Notes: generated from the letters alone by a model not told the origin. A DNA stretch of 64,000 bases from Solidesulfovibrio aerotolerans (GCF_009856865.1 NZ_WVUD01000013.1:31744-95743), one strand, 5' to 3'; shown: positions 17,446 through 26,424, numbered from the stretch's first letter. Numbers and translations are program-made.

Positions 17446-18044
17446 TGATCCCATCCCGCGCATCCTGCGTCGCCCTGTTGGCCGGCGCGGCCTGCTGCCT
17501 GCCACTCCTGGCCGGCTGCGGCAAATCAGCGCCCACCCATTTCTATTCCCTCAATACCGCCGCGCCCAAAACCGACACAGTCCCGGCCGGCCCGTGCCTG
17601 TCCGTGGGCATCGGTCCCGTGGATCTGCCGGCCTACCTCGACCGGTCCCAGATCGTCACCCGCCTTGGCGACAACCAGATGCATCTGGCCGATTTCGACC
17701 AGTGGATCGAATCACCCCATGACAACTTCCAGCGCGCCCTGACCGACAACCTGTCGCGGCTTATCTGCGCCAAACCGCTTTTCACCTACCCCTGGCCCGT
17801 GGGCGGACACCCGGATCGTCAGGTTGTTATCCAGGTGGCCCGCTTTGACGGGGCGCTTGGCCAGGAAGCGGTCCTTCGGGTGAGTTGGTCTGTCCTTGAC
17901 GCCGACAACAAAACCCTCGACTGGCGCTCCACCGACTACCGCGAGGCCGTCCAAGGGCCGGACTACGCCGCCCTGGCCGCTGCCCAGAGCCGGCTGGTGG
18001 AAAAGTTCGCCAAAGACGTGGCCGCGAGCCTGGGCGCGAAATAA
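17442..18044 (+). CDS. PqiC/ABC-type transport auxiliary lipoprotein
   Basis: This 200-residue lipoprotein belongs to the ABC-type transport auxiliary family (PqiC, DUF330). The signal peptide ends in LLAGC, and the pattern FYSLNTA...VGIGPVDLPAYLDRSQIVTR...WIESPHDNFQRALTDNLSRL is typical. Such lipoproteins sit at the inner face of the outer membrane and act with MCE complexes. The start ATG overlaps the mlaD stop by four bases (ATGA). It closes the operon, and hairpins follow. Confidence 0.92.
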   Translation: MMIPSRASCVALLAGAACCLPLLAGCGKSAPTHFYSLNTAAPKTDTVPAGPCLSVGIGPVDLPAYLDRSQIVTRLGDNQMHLADFDQWIESPHDNFQRALTDNLSRLICAKPLFTYPWPVGGHPDRQVVIQVARFDGALGQEAVLRVSWSVLDADNKTLDWRSTDYREAVQGPDYAALAAAQSRLVEKFAKDVAASLGAK

Positions 18045-18075
18045 ACCGGAACCGGGGTGCTGCCCCGGTTCCGGT
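18045..18075. terminator. hairpin after the Mla-type operon
   Basis: ACCGGAACCGGGG and CCCCGGTTCCGGT pair perfectly around a 5-base loop directly after the stop codon. No T-run follows, so its efficiency as a terminator is uncertain. Confidence 0.6.
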
Positions 18076-18199
18076 CTGCTGTGCCCGGCTCGGCCGGCGC
18101 ATCATGCTTGGAGACATCTGCGTTGCCCGGCCCCGGGCGGCGTGTTGGCTTCTGCGCCCCCGCCTGGAACCTGCCCCGGCGAAGGCTCAAGCCCTGGCC

Positions 18200-18240
18200 C
18201 TGCCCGGGGCGCGCCATCAGACAGCGCGCGCCCCGGGCAG
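18200..18240. terminator. GC hairpin between convergent genes
   Basis: CTGCCCGGGGCGCGC and GCGCGCCCCGGGCAG (18200-18214 and 18226-18240) pair over 15 bases around an 11-base loop. It sits between the Mla-type operon and rsgA, which converge, and has no T-run. Confidence 0.55.
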
Positions 18241-18271
18241 GAGTCGTCCGGCCGCACGGACCGCTGCGGTC

Positions 18272-19327
18272 TCAGCGGTCTTTTCGTTTTTTCACGGCTT
18301 TGACGAGACGGCCAAAGGCCTTGTCCTTTTTACGTTTGTCCAGGGACGACAGGGCGTAATAGGCGGACTCCTTCTTAAGCTTGCAGTAGTTGGCGTAGCG
18401 CTGCGCCGCCAGTTCCCCGTTTTGAAGGGCAGCAGCCACGGCGCAACCTGGCTCGCCCCCGTGGCTGCAATCGGCATAGCGGCAACGGGCGGCCAGGGCG
18501 GCGATGTCTTCAAACCCCGCCTCGATGCCCTCGCCGGCGTCGGCAAGGCCCAGTTCCCGCATCCCCGGCGTGTCGATGACCAAGGCTCCCTGGCTGCAAA
18601 CGACAAGCTGGCGGCGCGTGGTGGTGTGGGTGCCTTCCCCGGTACCGCTGACCGCCCTGGTCTCAAAGGCTTTCCGGCCCACAAGACGGTTAATGAGCGT
18701 CGTTTTCCCCACCCCTGACGAGCCGAGCAGGCAGGCGGTCTGGCCGGCAACGAGGTGAGGCCCCAGCGCCTCCCAGCCGGTGCCGGTGACGGTACTGAGC
18801 GCGATCACCTCGGCTGTGGTCATGGCCGCAACGAGCGCAATTTTTTGTTCCAGGTCTTCCCGGTCGATCAGGTCGGTCTTGGTCAGGACAACAACAGGGG
18901 TGACGCCGCCATCGGCCGCCATGGCCAGATAGCGGTCCAGGCGGTTGGGGTTAAAATCGAAGTGGCAGGACTGCACCAGAAAGGCGGTATCGATGTTGGC
19001 GGCGATCATCTGGATGGCCCGGGAGTCGCCGGGGGAGCGGCGGCGCAAAAACGATTTTCGCGGCAACACCTGCTGGATGAGGGCGGCGGCGTCGTCGTTA
19101 TAATACGAGACGATCACCCAATCGCCCGCGCAGGGCAGCTCGTCCGGGCTTTTCAGGGTGTAGGCCAGCCGGCCGGCCAGTTCGGCCGGGATTTCCCCTG
19201 ACCCGTTCCGTACGCGGTAGATGCCGCGATCAACGGCGCAGACGCGGGCAACGCCGCAGCCCTTTTGAAGAGACGTGGGGAGCTGGCGCTCAAACCAATG
19301 GTCGAAACCGAGATTGTGTAATTCCAT
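18272..19327 (-). CDS. rsgA: ribosome small-subunit-dependent GTPase A
   Basis: RsgA is a circularly permuted GTPase that helps 30S ribosome maturation. The 351-residue protein has an OB-fold N-terminus. The GTPase motifs come in permuted order: G4 LTKTDLI, G5 STVTG, G1 GSSGVGKTTL, then DTPGMRE. The C-terminal zinc region has CRYADCSHGGEPGC. The start ATG 19327 follows AAGGAG; the longer upstream frame has no support. It stands alone on the minus strand. Confidence 0.95.
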   Translation of the reverse strand: MELHNLGFDHWFERQLPTSLQKGCGVARVCAVDRGIYRVRNGSGEIPAELAGRLAYTLKSPDELPCAGDWVIVSYYNDDAAALIQQVLPRKSFLRRRSPGDSRAIQMIAANIDTAFLVQSCHFDFNPNRLDRYLAMAADGGVTPVVVLTKTDLIDREDLEQKIALVAAMTTAEVIALSTVTGTGWEALGPHLVAGQTACLLGSSGVGKTTLINRLVGRKAFETRAVSGTGEGTHTTTRRQLVVCSQGALVIDTPGMRELGLADAGEGIEAGFEDIAALAARCRYADCSHGGEPGCAVAAALQNGELAAQRYANYCKLKKESAYYALSSLDKRKKDKAFGRLVKAVKKRKDR

Positions 19328-19717
19328 GGACAGGGCACTCCTTGTGCGTGGCGGCAAAGCCAAGCCTGAGGATGGACGGCGCAAAGGCACGTCCCAGGCG
19401 AGGCATGGGCGCAATAAGCTTGGATAACGCCAAGGGAGTGGTTGCCGGAGAAGCACAACGAAAGACCGACCCGAAGAAATCGGGCAGGTGCGGTACGGAC
19501 GGAACTATTCGCCCCGAAGCGGCTGCGGCCTCCTTCAGGGAAGGAGGTTTACGTCTTTTGGGCGCTTACCGGCCGCGGCTTTCGCCGGCAACCAGTACGA
19601 CAAGATCCAATGATGTGGTGCGCAAAAAAGCTCCTTTGGAAAAGCGACTCGATTTTTTCTTCATAGGCAAGGGGTGCCCTGGCGTCAAGGTGGCCGGTTC
19701 TCCCCCTGCGACTCTTT

Positions 19718-19765
19718 GGGGGTTCGGGGGCTTGAGGCCCCCGCCGCCGGAGCAACGGTGGTTCC
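19718..19765 (-). repeat. 3'-end hairpin repeat, copy h (partial)
   Basis: On the minus strand it reads CTCCGGCGGCGGGGGCCT-CAA-GCCCCCGAACCCCC. It keeps the CTCCGGCGGC core and the hairpin-plus-CCC layout but lacks the purine-rich lead seen in most copies. No gene ends next to it. Confidence 0.5.
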
Positions 19766-19850
19766 TGTCAAGCACAAACGCTGGCTGTCCTGACCGGTGA
19801 GCGGCCAATGTGCCCGCCAACGCCCAAAACCCCTTGAAAATCGTTTCCCG

Positions 19851-19924
19851 TCGGGGGGTCCGGGGGGATCATCCCCCCGGCCGCCGGAGGCATCTTCTGT
19901 CTTCTCTTCTCTTCTCTTCTCTTG
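19851..19924 (-). repeat. 3'-end hairpin repeat, copy d, with pentamer run
   Basis: Directly after the hynC stop, the minus strand carries AGAAG pentamers in tandem (about five) and the core GATGCCTCCGGCGGCC. A hairpin CCGGGGGGAT-g-ATCCCCCCGG followed by ACCCCCCGA completes it. The order is the same as in the copy after citrate synthase. Confidence 0.75.
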
Positions 19925-19931
19925 CGCCCAC

Positions 19932-20426
19932 TCAGGCCTTGGGCGTGGCAACGCCGCCGGCGGCGGCCAGTTCTTTGAGGGCGATTTCGAGCATGGCGGG
20001 CACGCGTTCGGCCACGGTGGCGGACAGGTCGATGCTCATATTTTTGAAATCCTGCGGTTCCATGCCGATGACCACGGTGTCGGGGCGTTTGCCGACGAGT
20101 TCGCAGTAGATCAGCGTATCCACGAGATCGGACTGGTGCATGGAGTCTTTAAAGGCCAGGGATTTGCGCAGATCGTCGCCGGTAAAGCGGTAAATGGTGC
20201 CTGGAACGTCGCCGCCAAGGACGGCATCGAGGACGATACAGTAATCGGCATCCATGAGCGGCTGCATGAGGCGCATGCCGAGGTTGCCGCCGTCCATGAG
20301 GGTGACGTTGTCGGAAAAATCATACGTTTCGAGCAGGCGTTCCACGGCGCGCACGCCGACGCCTTCGTCGGTGTACAGGATATTGCCGACGCCGAGGATG
20401 AGGATTTTCTGGGGTTCGCCGGTCAT
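19932..20426 (-). CDS. hynC: [NiFe]-hydrogenase maturation endopeptidase
   Basis: This 164-residue HyaD/HybD-family protease removes the C-terminal tail of the hydrogenase large subunit after nickel insertion. The N-terminus ILILGVGNILYTDEGVGVRA carries the nickel-sensing Glu, and the strand YCIVLDAVLGG carries the conserved Asp. The ATG at 20426 is preferred over the GTG two codons upstream, because AAGGAG lies at a better spacing. It follows hynA by 69 bases, and its substrate is the HynA tail described there. Confidence 0.95.
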   Translation of the reverse strand: MTGEPQKILILGVGNILYTDEGVGVRAVERLLETYDFSDNVTLMDGGNLGMRLMQPLMDADYCIVLDAVLGGDVPGTIYRFTGDDLRKSLAFKDSMHQSDLVDTLIYCELVGKRPDTVVIGMEPQDFKNMSIDLSATVAERVPAMLEIALKELAAAGGVATPKA

Positions 20427-20495
20427 GGGCACTCCTTAAAAAAAGGGAGAACCCGGCCGGGGCCGGGTTCTCCAGAGGTAGCAATCGGGAGCGGG

Positions 20496-22193
20496 TTAGA
20501 CAACCCGGAACTTGAGCACTTCGTTGGTCTCGGGCTCGATGATGTGCACGCCGCAGGCGATGCAGGGATCGAAGGCGTGGACCGTGCGCAGGATTTCGAC
20601 CGGACGCTTGGGATCGGCGATGGGGGTGCCGATCAGCGCCTCTTCGACCGGGCTCTTGTCGCCCTTGGCCCCGCGGGGTCCGAGGTTCCAGGTGGAGGGA
20701 ACGACCAGCTGGAAGTTGTCGATCTTTTTGTTTTTGATGCGAATCCAGTGGGACAGCGCGCCGCGCGGGGCGTCGCAAAGGCCAACGCCCTTGGCCTCGT
20801 CGCCGGGCATTTCCCACTTGGCGCACAGGGTGTTGTCTTTGGCCGAGCTGTCGGCGAATTCCTTGATCCAGCCGTCGATCTTGGCGGCGACGATGGCGGT
20901 CTCGATGCCGCGGGCAGCGGTGCGGCCCAAGGTCGAGTGCAGGGCGGTGGCCGGAACGGACAGCTTGCCGAGCACCATGTCAACGACCTTTTTGAATTCC
21001 GGCTGACCCTTGGCGTAGGCGATGAAGGTACGGGCCAGGGGGCCGACTTCCATGGCGTTGCCTTTGTAGCGGGGGGCCTTCATCCAGGAGTAGTGGTCCT
21101 TGTCGTCGAGCTTGGTGTAGTTGGGATCGGTTACGCCGTCGTAGGGATGCAGGCCGTCGGCACCGGGCTTGTACCAGGAGTACTTGACGTCTTCGTAGAT
21201 GGCGCCGAGATCGACCTTGTCCACCTTGCCCAGATCGCGGTTCATGATGACACCGGCCGGGAAGTAGGAGGAGTCCATGTGCTTTTCGGGCGAGCTTTCG
21301 TCGGTGGCGAATTCGCCGAAGGCCATGTAGTTGGTGCAGCCGCCGATGCCGCCCCAGTCCTTGTAAAAGCCAGCCACAGCCAGCAGGTCCGGGATATAGA
21401 CATCATTGACGAACTTGCAGACTTCCTGGGTGAGCGTCAGGTAGTTGGCAAGGGGTTCTTTGCCCATGGCGTTGTAGTTGGAGCAGCCGCCCACCACGGT
21501 GAACTGGGTGTGGGGGTTTTTGCCGCCGAGAATAGCCATGGCGCTGGCCGCTTTGACTTGCAGGTGCAGGGCTTCCAGGTAGTGGGCGGTGGCGATGAGA
21601 TCGACTTCGGGCGGCAGATAGTAGGCCTTGTGTCCGCCGAGGAAGTAGGCGTTGGTGAAGATGCCGAGCTGGCCGGTCTCCACGAAGGCTTTGAGTTTGT
21701 CCTGCACGGCCTTTAAGGTCGCGGCGGAGTTGCCGGGCCGGGCCGGGGCGATGGTTTCGGCCAGTTTGGCGGCCTTGACCGGATCGGCTTTGAGGGCATT
21801 GGTCACATCCACCCAGTCCAGGGCGTGGAGGTGATAGAAGTGGACAATGTGGTCATGCAGATACTGGGAAGCCATGACCAGGTTGCGCATCATCCGGGCG
21901 TTGCCGGGGATGTTGACCTTGACGGCGTCGTCAACGCACCGGGTGGAGGCCAGGGCGTGGACGTAGGTGCAGACGCCGCAGGCGCGCTGGGTGAAGTGCT
22001 GGGCGTCGCGGGGGTCGCGGCCCTTGAGGATGATTTCCAGACCGCGGAAGAGCTGCGAGGAGCTCCAGGCGTCTTTGACTTTTCCGTTTTCAACTTCGAC
22101 CATGATCCGCAGGTGGCCTTCGATGCGGGTGATGGGATCGACCACAATGGGGCCGGTGAAGGTCGATTGCGGCGTGGGTTTGCTCTCAGCCAT
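20496..22193 (-). CDS. hynA: periplasmic [NiFe] hydrogenase large subunit
   Basis: The 565-residue catalytic subunit binds the NiFe(CN)2CO centre. The N-terminal nickel motif RACGVC gives C72 and C75, and the C-terminal motif DPCIACGVH gives C544 and C547. Processing is expected after H550, removing a 15-residue tail (551-565). The nickel ligand codon is Cys, not a TGA, so this is the NiFe and not the NiFeSe type. It has no signal peptide and is exported bound to the Tat-signal small subunit. The ATG follows GGAGG and lies 74 bases after hynB. Confidence 0.97.
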   Translation of the reverse strand: MAESKPTPQSTFTGPIVVDPITRIEGHLRIMVEVENGKVKDAWSSSQLFRGLEIILKGRDPRDAQHFTQRACGVCTYVHALASTRCVDDAVKVNIPGNARMMRNLVMASQYLHDHIVHFYHLHALDWVDVTNALKADPVKAAKLAETIAPARPGNSAATLKAVQDKLKAFVETGQLGIFTNAYFLGGHKAYYLPPEVDLIATAHYLEALHLQVKAASAMAILGGKNPHTQFTVVGGCSNYNAMGKEPLANYLTLTQEVCKFVNDVYIPDLLAVAGFYKDWGGIGGCTNYMAFGEFATDESSPEKHMDSSYFPAGVIMNRDLGKVDKVDLGAIYEDVKYSWYKPGADGLHPYDGVTDPNYTKLDDKDHYSWMKAPRYKGNAMEVGPLARTFIAYAKGQPEFKKVVDMVLGKLSVPATALHSTLGRTAARGIETAIVAAKIDGWIKEFADSSAKDNTLCAKWEMPGDEAKGVGLCDAPRGALSHWIRIKNKKIDNFQLVVPSTWNLGPRGAKGDKSPVEEALIGTPIADPKRPVEILRTVHAFDPCIACGVHIIEPETNEVLKFRVV

Positions 22194-22267
22194 ATGCTTC
22201 CTCCGTCACGGAACGTTCGCTGCTGGGTGTGATGTCCAGGGTCTTGCCTTGCCGAAGCGGGGCGGTG

Positions 22268-23212
22268 TTAGCCCTGCTCGTAGAAGGGGGTCATGGTGTC
22301 CCAGAAGTCCGGCTCGCTGCAACCGATGCAGGGGTGTCCGGCCTTGACGGGCCAGTTGACCTGATTGAACAGCACTTTGGGACAGTTGTTGTAGGTGACC
22401 GGACCCTTGCAGCCGAGTTCGTAGAGGCAGTAGCCTTTCTTGGCCTCTTCGGAGTCGAAGGAGGGAGCGAATTCGGAGGCCTCAAAATGCTTCAGGCGCT
22501 CACAGTTGTCGTGGACAAGTTCGCCGAAGAAGATTTTCGGACGGCCGTTGGAGTCGAGTTCGGGGATGCCCTTTTCCAGGACATGGACCACGGCGCCGAT
22601 GAAGTTGATGGGATTGGGCGGGCAACCGGCGATGTTGATGGTGGTCAACCCGGTGGCTTCGCTGACACTGATGGACTGGCTGGGGTTGGGCTTGGCTTTC
22701 TGGATGCCGCCGTAGGACGAGCAGGTGCCGATGCAGATGACACCCTTGGCCTTGGGAGCCAGTTTTTTGGTGGTTTCCAGCATGGGATGCCCGGAAACCA
22801 TGCCCCAGTTGCCGCCGTCGATGGTGGGCAGCCCGCCTTCAACGACCAGATAATATCCGTCAGGCGAAGAGACGGCTTGGTGCAAAGCATCCTCGGCGGC
22901 ATCGCCGGCGGCGGCCATGATGGTCTCCTGGTAGTCCAGGGAGATCGTGTCGAGGATCAACGAATCGATAAACGGCTTGATCGTGCGCAGGGCTGCTTCG
23001 GTGCAGCCGGTGCACTCGGCGTTATGCAGCCAGACCACCGACGGACGGCGTTTGGCTGTGAGCGCCTGGGCCACTTTGGGCGCGAAAGCCGGGCCCATGC
23101 CCATGGCCGCGGCCACAGTGGCGCAGAATTTCATGAAGTCGCGGCGGGAGACGCCGTGCTGTTCAAGCCGTTTTTCCGCATCATCCCTGCCAAGACCCAC
23201 GGAAAAGTTCAT
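22268..23212 (-). CDS. hynB: periplasmic [NiFe] hydrogenase small subunit (Tat signal)
   Basis: The 314-residue subunit carries three Fe-S clusters that pass electrons from the NiFe site, in Desulfovibrio to periplasmic cytochrome c3. A twin-arginine signal ([10 protein letters not shown]23-R24) precedes a cut near residue 50. Proximal-cluster ligands begin with ECTGC (C67, C70); later ligands include [28 protein letters not shown] and HPCIGCSEP. The start ATG 23212 follows AGGAGG; an upstream extension lacks support. It heads hynB-hynA-hynC. No membrane cytochrome subunit follows, which fits a soluble periplasmic enzyme. Confidence 0.97.
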   Translation of the reverse strand: MNFSVGLGRDDAEKRLEQHGVSRRDFMKFCATVAAAMGMGPAFAPKVAQALTAKRRPSVVWLHNAECTGCTEAALRTIKPFIDSLILDTISLDYQETIMAAAGDAAEDALHQAVSSPDGYYLVVEGGLPTIDGGNWGMVSGHPMLETTKKLAPKAKGVICIGTCSSYGGIQKAKPNPSQSISVSEATGLTTINIAGCPPNPINFIGAVVHVLEKGIPELDSNGRPKIFFGELVHDNCERLKHFEASEFAPSFDSEEAKKGYCLYELGCKGPVTYNNCPKVLFNQVNWPVKAGHPCIGCSEPDFWDTMTPFYEQG

Positions 23213-23518
23213 AAACGTCCTCCTTGGTTTTACGAAGGGCCACGACCCTGACATCCCTGGAAGGCGTCCTGGCCGTGTTGCATCCATCCCTCGCATCGGT
23301 ACCCGCCGGGCAGTGCGTCCGAACGCTCCACCCGGCCTGGCGGCATATGCCTATACCGCTGCCCGAGTTAATGTTCCCTTTGGCAGTTCATCACGAAAAG
23401 CAGGGGACGTCAATGGGGAATGCGAGATTTTTCACGTGATTCAAGGGTGTTACTGTGCGCTTGCCTCGGAAGAAGTTCTGAATACGAAATAGAAAATCGT
23501 ATGCACTAGCCCCGAAGT

Positions 23519-24421
23519 TCACTGCCCGGCCGCGCCGGGACGCACGGCTCCAACGGGATGTACCAGCCTGCCGATATCGGCCAACGCGAGCGTCTCGCCG
23601 CGGGCCAGCCGGGCCAAGAGCACCAGTTCCGGCCGGTATTCGAAATGCATGACGTCAAATTCCGACCACTTGCCGCCCCAGATAAATCCCTCGGCCTCAA
23701 AGACCGCCACCACGGCCGGCGGGAAGCCTTGCCGCGTGGCCAGGATGTTGGTCCCGGGGGGAAAGTTGCGCCAATAGGGGTTGCCCTTGGGGCTGACATC
23801 CACGGCGGCGGCAAAGGAGTGGACGGACAGGCGCCGGGTGCCGGCAATCACCCGCCAGACCACGCCGCCCGAAGCCGGCAGCAGGAAACGGCGCAGGGAC
23901 GGATCGGCAGCCAGCAGGCGGCGCAGTTGCGCTTCCACCCGGGCAAAGGCGTCGGCCGCGCCGTAGCGGGTGTTAAAGGCCATGGTCTGGCCGAGAAAGG
24001 GCACCGGGCGGCAGTTGGCTGTGACGGCGGCCTTGTCGTGGCCGTAGAGGGCCAGGAAAAGCGGCTGGACCCGGATACGGCCCGGGGAAAAATGGAGCGC
24101 CGGTTCGGCCACCACCGGCCCCAGCGGATAGGGCTGGGCCAGCATGTCCTTGATGTCGGGCTTGTCGAGCAGTTCTTCCGGGGATTTTGCCCGGCCGTCG
24201 TCGTAGGGCAGTCGCGTGCCGTCGGTCAAAACCACCGTGGCCCGGCCGGCCGGGTCCACTTCGATGGCGGCCATGACGCCGGGATAGGCCGTGGCCAGGA
24301 CGGCCAGATCGCGTTTGGCCTGGGGGGCCAGGGTCTGGCCCAGGCTCTGGGCCGGGGCTGTCAGGGCAAGGGCGAGGAGCAAGGCGCACAGACAGGAAAG
24401 GCGAAGGATGCGAAGCGGCAT
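23519..24421 (-). CDS. secreted M15-family peptidase (VanY/endolysin-like)
   Basis: This 300-residue protein has a signal peptide (about 1-25, LSCLCALLLALALTAPAQS). In its second half it carries the M15 zinc-peptidase motifs: SVHSFAAAVDVS supplies the His and Asp ligands, and FDVMHFEYRPEL supplies the catalytic and third ligand residues. Such enzymes cut D-Ala-D-Ala or peptide cross-links of murein. The first 130 residues are not recognised. The start ATG 24421 follows AAGGAG. It lies upstream of hynB on the same strand but about 300 bases from it in the other order, so no operon is implied. Confidence 0.8.
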   Translation of the reverse strand: MPLRILRLSCLCALLLALALTAPAQSLGQTLAPQAKRDLAVLATAYPGVMAAIEVDPAGRATVVLTDGTRLPYDDGRAKSPEELLDKPDIKDMLAQPYPLGPVVAEPALHFSPGRIRVQPLFLALYGHDKAAVTANCRPVPFLGQTMAFNTRYGAADAFARVEAQLRRLLAADPSLRRFLLPASGGVVWRVIAGTRRLSVHSFAAAVDVSPKGNPYWRNFPPGTNILATRQGFPPAVVAVFEAEGFIWGGKWSEFDVMHFEYRPELVLLARLARGETLALADIGRLVHPVGAVRPGAAGQ

Positions 24422-24590
24422 GGGCGGCTCCTTAAGCGTTTTGTTTTGTCGGCATACGGCCGCTTGGGGGCAAAGGGAAGGGGGGCTGGCGGGGCGCGGT
24501 GGCAACCGGCCGGCGGGGGCCGGCGGACAGGGGCCGGCTCAGGGTCGAATTGTCTTTAAATTTGTTATGTTGACTGTTTTTTGTCGGACG

Positions 24591-25148
24591 CTAACGGCAA
24601 AAAAGCGACAGCAACCAGCGCACCCGGCTGCACAGGCGCTTTTCCCCGGCCGGGGCGGTGTCCGGGCAGGTCAGGAGTTCCGGGCGCAGGCGCAGGATGG
24701 AGCGCACGGCCAGTTCGGCTCCGTAGCCGGTAAGGCCGGCGCACTGGGCCATGTGGGCGTCCGGGTCGTTTTTGACGTGCTTGGTCAGCACCCGGCAACA
24801 CGACGATTTGTGCCGGGCGGTGAAGGCTTCGTGGATGGCGGCGGATTCCCGGCGAACGGCAGCCCGGGTGGCGGCGTGGTCGCCCCGGGAGCAGACGATG
24901 CCAAGGCCGGCGCAGGCTCCGGCCACGGCCCCGCACAGGCAGCCCCGGTCGCCCAGGCCGGCGGTGAGGCCTGCCGCCATGCCAACGGCCTGATCTTCGG
25001 TCACGGGCTGGCCAAAGGTTTCGTTTATGGCCACCAGGATGGCCTCGGCGCACAGGAGTTTGCGGTGGGAAAAAAGGCTGGCAGCCTTTTCGCCAACGGC
25101 CAGGGCCAGGGTGTCGGCGCGGGCGTTGTCGGAATACGGAGCGTTCAT
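24591..25148 (-). CDS. C_GCAxxG_C_C family redox protein
   Basis: This 185-residue protein matches the C_GCAxxG_C_C family. It has LCAEAIL at the N-terminal Cys, then GLGDRGCLCGAVAGACAGLG in the middle, and the later cysteines in SSCCRVLT and AQCAGLTGYG. Members are common in anaerobes and are thought to be redox-active, though no defined reaction is known. It has no signal peptide. The gene is single, with a 160-base gap to the rhodanese gene's 3' repeat upstream. Confidence 0.85.
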   Translation of the reverse strand: MNAPYSDNARADTLALAVGEKAASLFSHRKLLCAEAILVAINETFGQPVTEDQAVGMAAGLTAGLGDRGCLCGAVAGACAGLGIVCSRGDHAATRAAVRRESAAIHEAFTARHKSSCCRVLTKHVKNDPDAHMAQCAGLTGYGAELAVRSILRLRPELLTCPDTAPAGEKRLCSRVRWLLSLFCR

Positions 25149-25229
25149 GCCGGCTCTCCTACGCCTGCCCGGGGTGTGACGGCAAGCTCCCGGGAGGTAG
25201 CCTAAGCAGGGTGGCCCCCTTGCAAGCCT

Positions 25230-25310
25230 TCCCTTCCAGGGGGTCCGGGGGGGATGATCCCCCCCGGCGGGGCTTGGGGCAGCGCCCCAATCTTCTTCGT
25301 CTTCTTCGTC
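25230..25310 (-). repeat. 3'-end hairpin repeat, copy f
   Basis: After the rhodanese stop, the minus strand reads a purine-rich AAGACGAAGAAGA series, then the hairpin TTGGGGC-GCT-GCCCCAA (the same unit as 3' of hydG). A GGGGGGGATcATCCCCCCC hairpin and GGACCCCCTGG follow. It mixes the two 3' structures seen elsewhere and lacks the exact CCTCCGGCGGCC core. Confidence 0.7.
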
Positions 25311-25826
25311 TTATTTTACAGCTTCCACGGGCTGGGCAGCGCCCTTCCAGGCAAAGATGCCGCCGGGGTAGCGCACCACGTTTTTATAGCCAAGCTTTTT
25401 GGCCCAGACCGCGCCGTTGTGGCTGCGGGTGCATTTGACGAAGCCGCAGTAGACCACAATGGTCTTGTCTTTGTCCGGGCCAAGCAGCGCCGCATAGTCG
25501 GCTTCGGACTTGCCGCCGGTTTCCTTGGCGTCCCAGGTGTCCATGTCCGGGATGGGGAAGACAAAGCTCACGGCACCGGGCACATGCTCTTTTTTAAAGC
25601 TGTCCTCAAAGGGCATGGTGTCGACGAGGACGAGGGGTTTTTTTTCGGCGATCCATTTCTGCAGTTCTTCGGTGGAGACCAGCCCGTAGCCGCCTTTCTG
25701 GGTGTCGCGCGTCAGTTTGACGGCTTCTTTTTCCTTGGCGGTCTCGTCCTCGAATTTGTCGGCCAGGGCCGGGTGGGCCAGGGCGAGGACGGTGACCAGG
25801 GCCAGCAGCATTTTAAGCGCGCGCAT
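25311..25826 (-). CDS. exported rhodanese-domain protein, probable separate start
   Basis: ATG 25826 lies 6 bases after a strong AAGGAG and begins a classic signal peptide (MRALKMLLALVTVLALAHPALA). The 171-residue product would be a periplasmic single-domain rhodanese with active-site loop VVYCGFVKCTRSH, Cys in the usual sulfur-accepting place. Its paired position with a MauE-like membrane protein suggests periplasmic sulfur or thiol handling. Because the frame is continuous with the MauE-like part, both this form and the fused form are possible; the ribosome binding site favours this one. Confidence 0.75.
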   Translation of the reverse strand: MRALKMLLALVTVLALAHPALADKFEDETAKEKEAVKLTRDTQKGGYGLVSTEELQKWIAEKKPLVLVDTMPFEDSFKKEHVPGAVSFVFPIPDMDTWDAKETGGKSEADYAALLGPDKDKTIVVYCGFVKCTRSHNGAVWAKKLGYKNVVRYPGGIFAWKGAAQPVEAVK

Positions 25827-26312
25827 GAACACTCCTTGGGGGTTGGGGGTTGCAGACGAGGGGGGGCGGCGTGGGTGGGAAAACCGCCACAAGACGCAGA
25901 AGGCGACACCGGCCAGCATCACGAGATCGCGCCACAGCGTGGGCCACAGGCCATGGTAGACCTGTCCTTCGATATCGCCCGGGCCGTAGCAGCCGCAGTC
26001 GATGTCCAGGCCCTGGCGCAGGGCATTGGCAATGACGGCAATGAAAAGGAACAGCAGGCCGCCGACGATGGCCAGCCCGCCGGGGATGTCAAAAAGGAGC
26101 AGCAGGCCGCCGATGATTTCCAACACCGGCATGGCCACGGCCACGGGTTTGACGCTATCGGTCGGCAGGACGCCAAAGGCTTTGATGGTCAGGACGAAGG
26201 AATGGACGTCGGCGAGCTTGAGCGTCCCGGCCACGAGAAATGACACGGCCAGGGCGGCGCGGACGGCCCGGTAGGACCAGGGCGAGGCGAGGAGGGCGGC
26301 AATGGTGCGCAT
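25311..26312 (-). CDS. MauE/DoxX-like membrane protein in frame with a rhodanese
   Basis: One open frame of 333 codons joins two parts. Residues 1-145 are a four-helix MauE/DoxX-like membrane protein (VSFLVAGTLKLADVHSF, then CGCYG after the third helix), a family tied to thiol redox in the periplasm. Residues 163-333 are a rhodanese with its own signal peptide (see next entry). No stop separates them, so either a fusion is made or the second part is translated from its own start. The first ATG has no ribosome binding site and directly follows a hairpin. Confidence 0.7.
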   Translation of the reverse strand: MRTIAALLASPWSYRAVRAALAVSFLVAGTLKLADVHSFVLTIKAFGVLPTDSVKPVAVAMPVLEIIGGLLLLFDIPGGLAIVGGLLFLFIAVIANALRQGLDIDCGCYGPGDIEGQVYHGLWPTLWRDLVMLAGVAFCVLWRFSHPRRPPSSATPNPQGVFMRALKMLLALVTVLALAHPALADKFEDETAKEKEAVKLTRDTQKGGYGLVSTEELQKWIAEKKPLVLVDTMPFEDSFKKEHVPGAVSFVFPIPDMDTWDAKETGGKSEADYAALLGPDKDKTIVVYCGFVKCTRSHNGAVWAKKLGYKNVVRYPGGIFAWKGAAQPVEAVK

Positions 26313-26351
26313 GGTTGTTGGGCCGCTTGGGAAAAAAGCGACCCAACAACC
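26313..26351 (-). promoter_or_regulatory. hairpin at the MauE-like start codon
   Basis: GGTTGTTGGGTCGCTT and AAGCGGCCCAACAACC pair over 16 bases with one mismatch around TTTTCCC. The 3' arm ends exactly at the start codon (26312). No ribosome binding site is visible, so the structure could control initiation, or the true start may be elsewhere. Confidence 0.6.
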
Positions 26352-26424
26352 TTAGCACGGCTTAAAACTTGTGACAAATCAAGAAGTTAAATAGATTTGT
26401 CCCAGAGCTATCGACAAACCCGAT

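Larger units (their letters stand above)
19328..19931. other. intergenic region, repeat-bearing
   Basis: This 600-base stretch separates rsgA from hynC and contains no convincing gene. It should hold the rsgA promoter. It also contains repeat copies h (about 19718-19765) and d (19851-19924), and a TCTTC pentamer run. Confidence 0.55.

Noticed and set aside
20427..20432. GTG start for hynC two codons upstream of the chosen ATG
   Set aside because: The ribosome binding site would lie too close; spacing is better for the ATG at 20426.
19797..21716. A 639-codon plus-strand frame opposite hynC and hynA
   Set aside because: Antisense shadow of two well-recognised genes; no family match or ribosome binding site.
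20496..23212. Possibility that the hydrogenase is of the NiFeSe type
   Set aside because: The large-subunit C-terminal nickel ligand codon is Cys (DPCIACGVH) and no in-frame TGA is present there.
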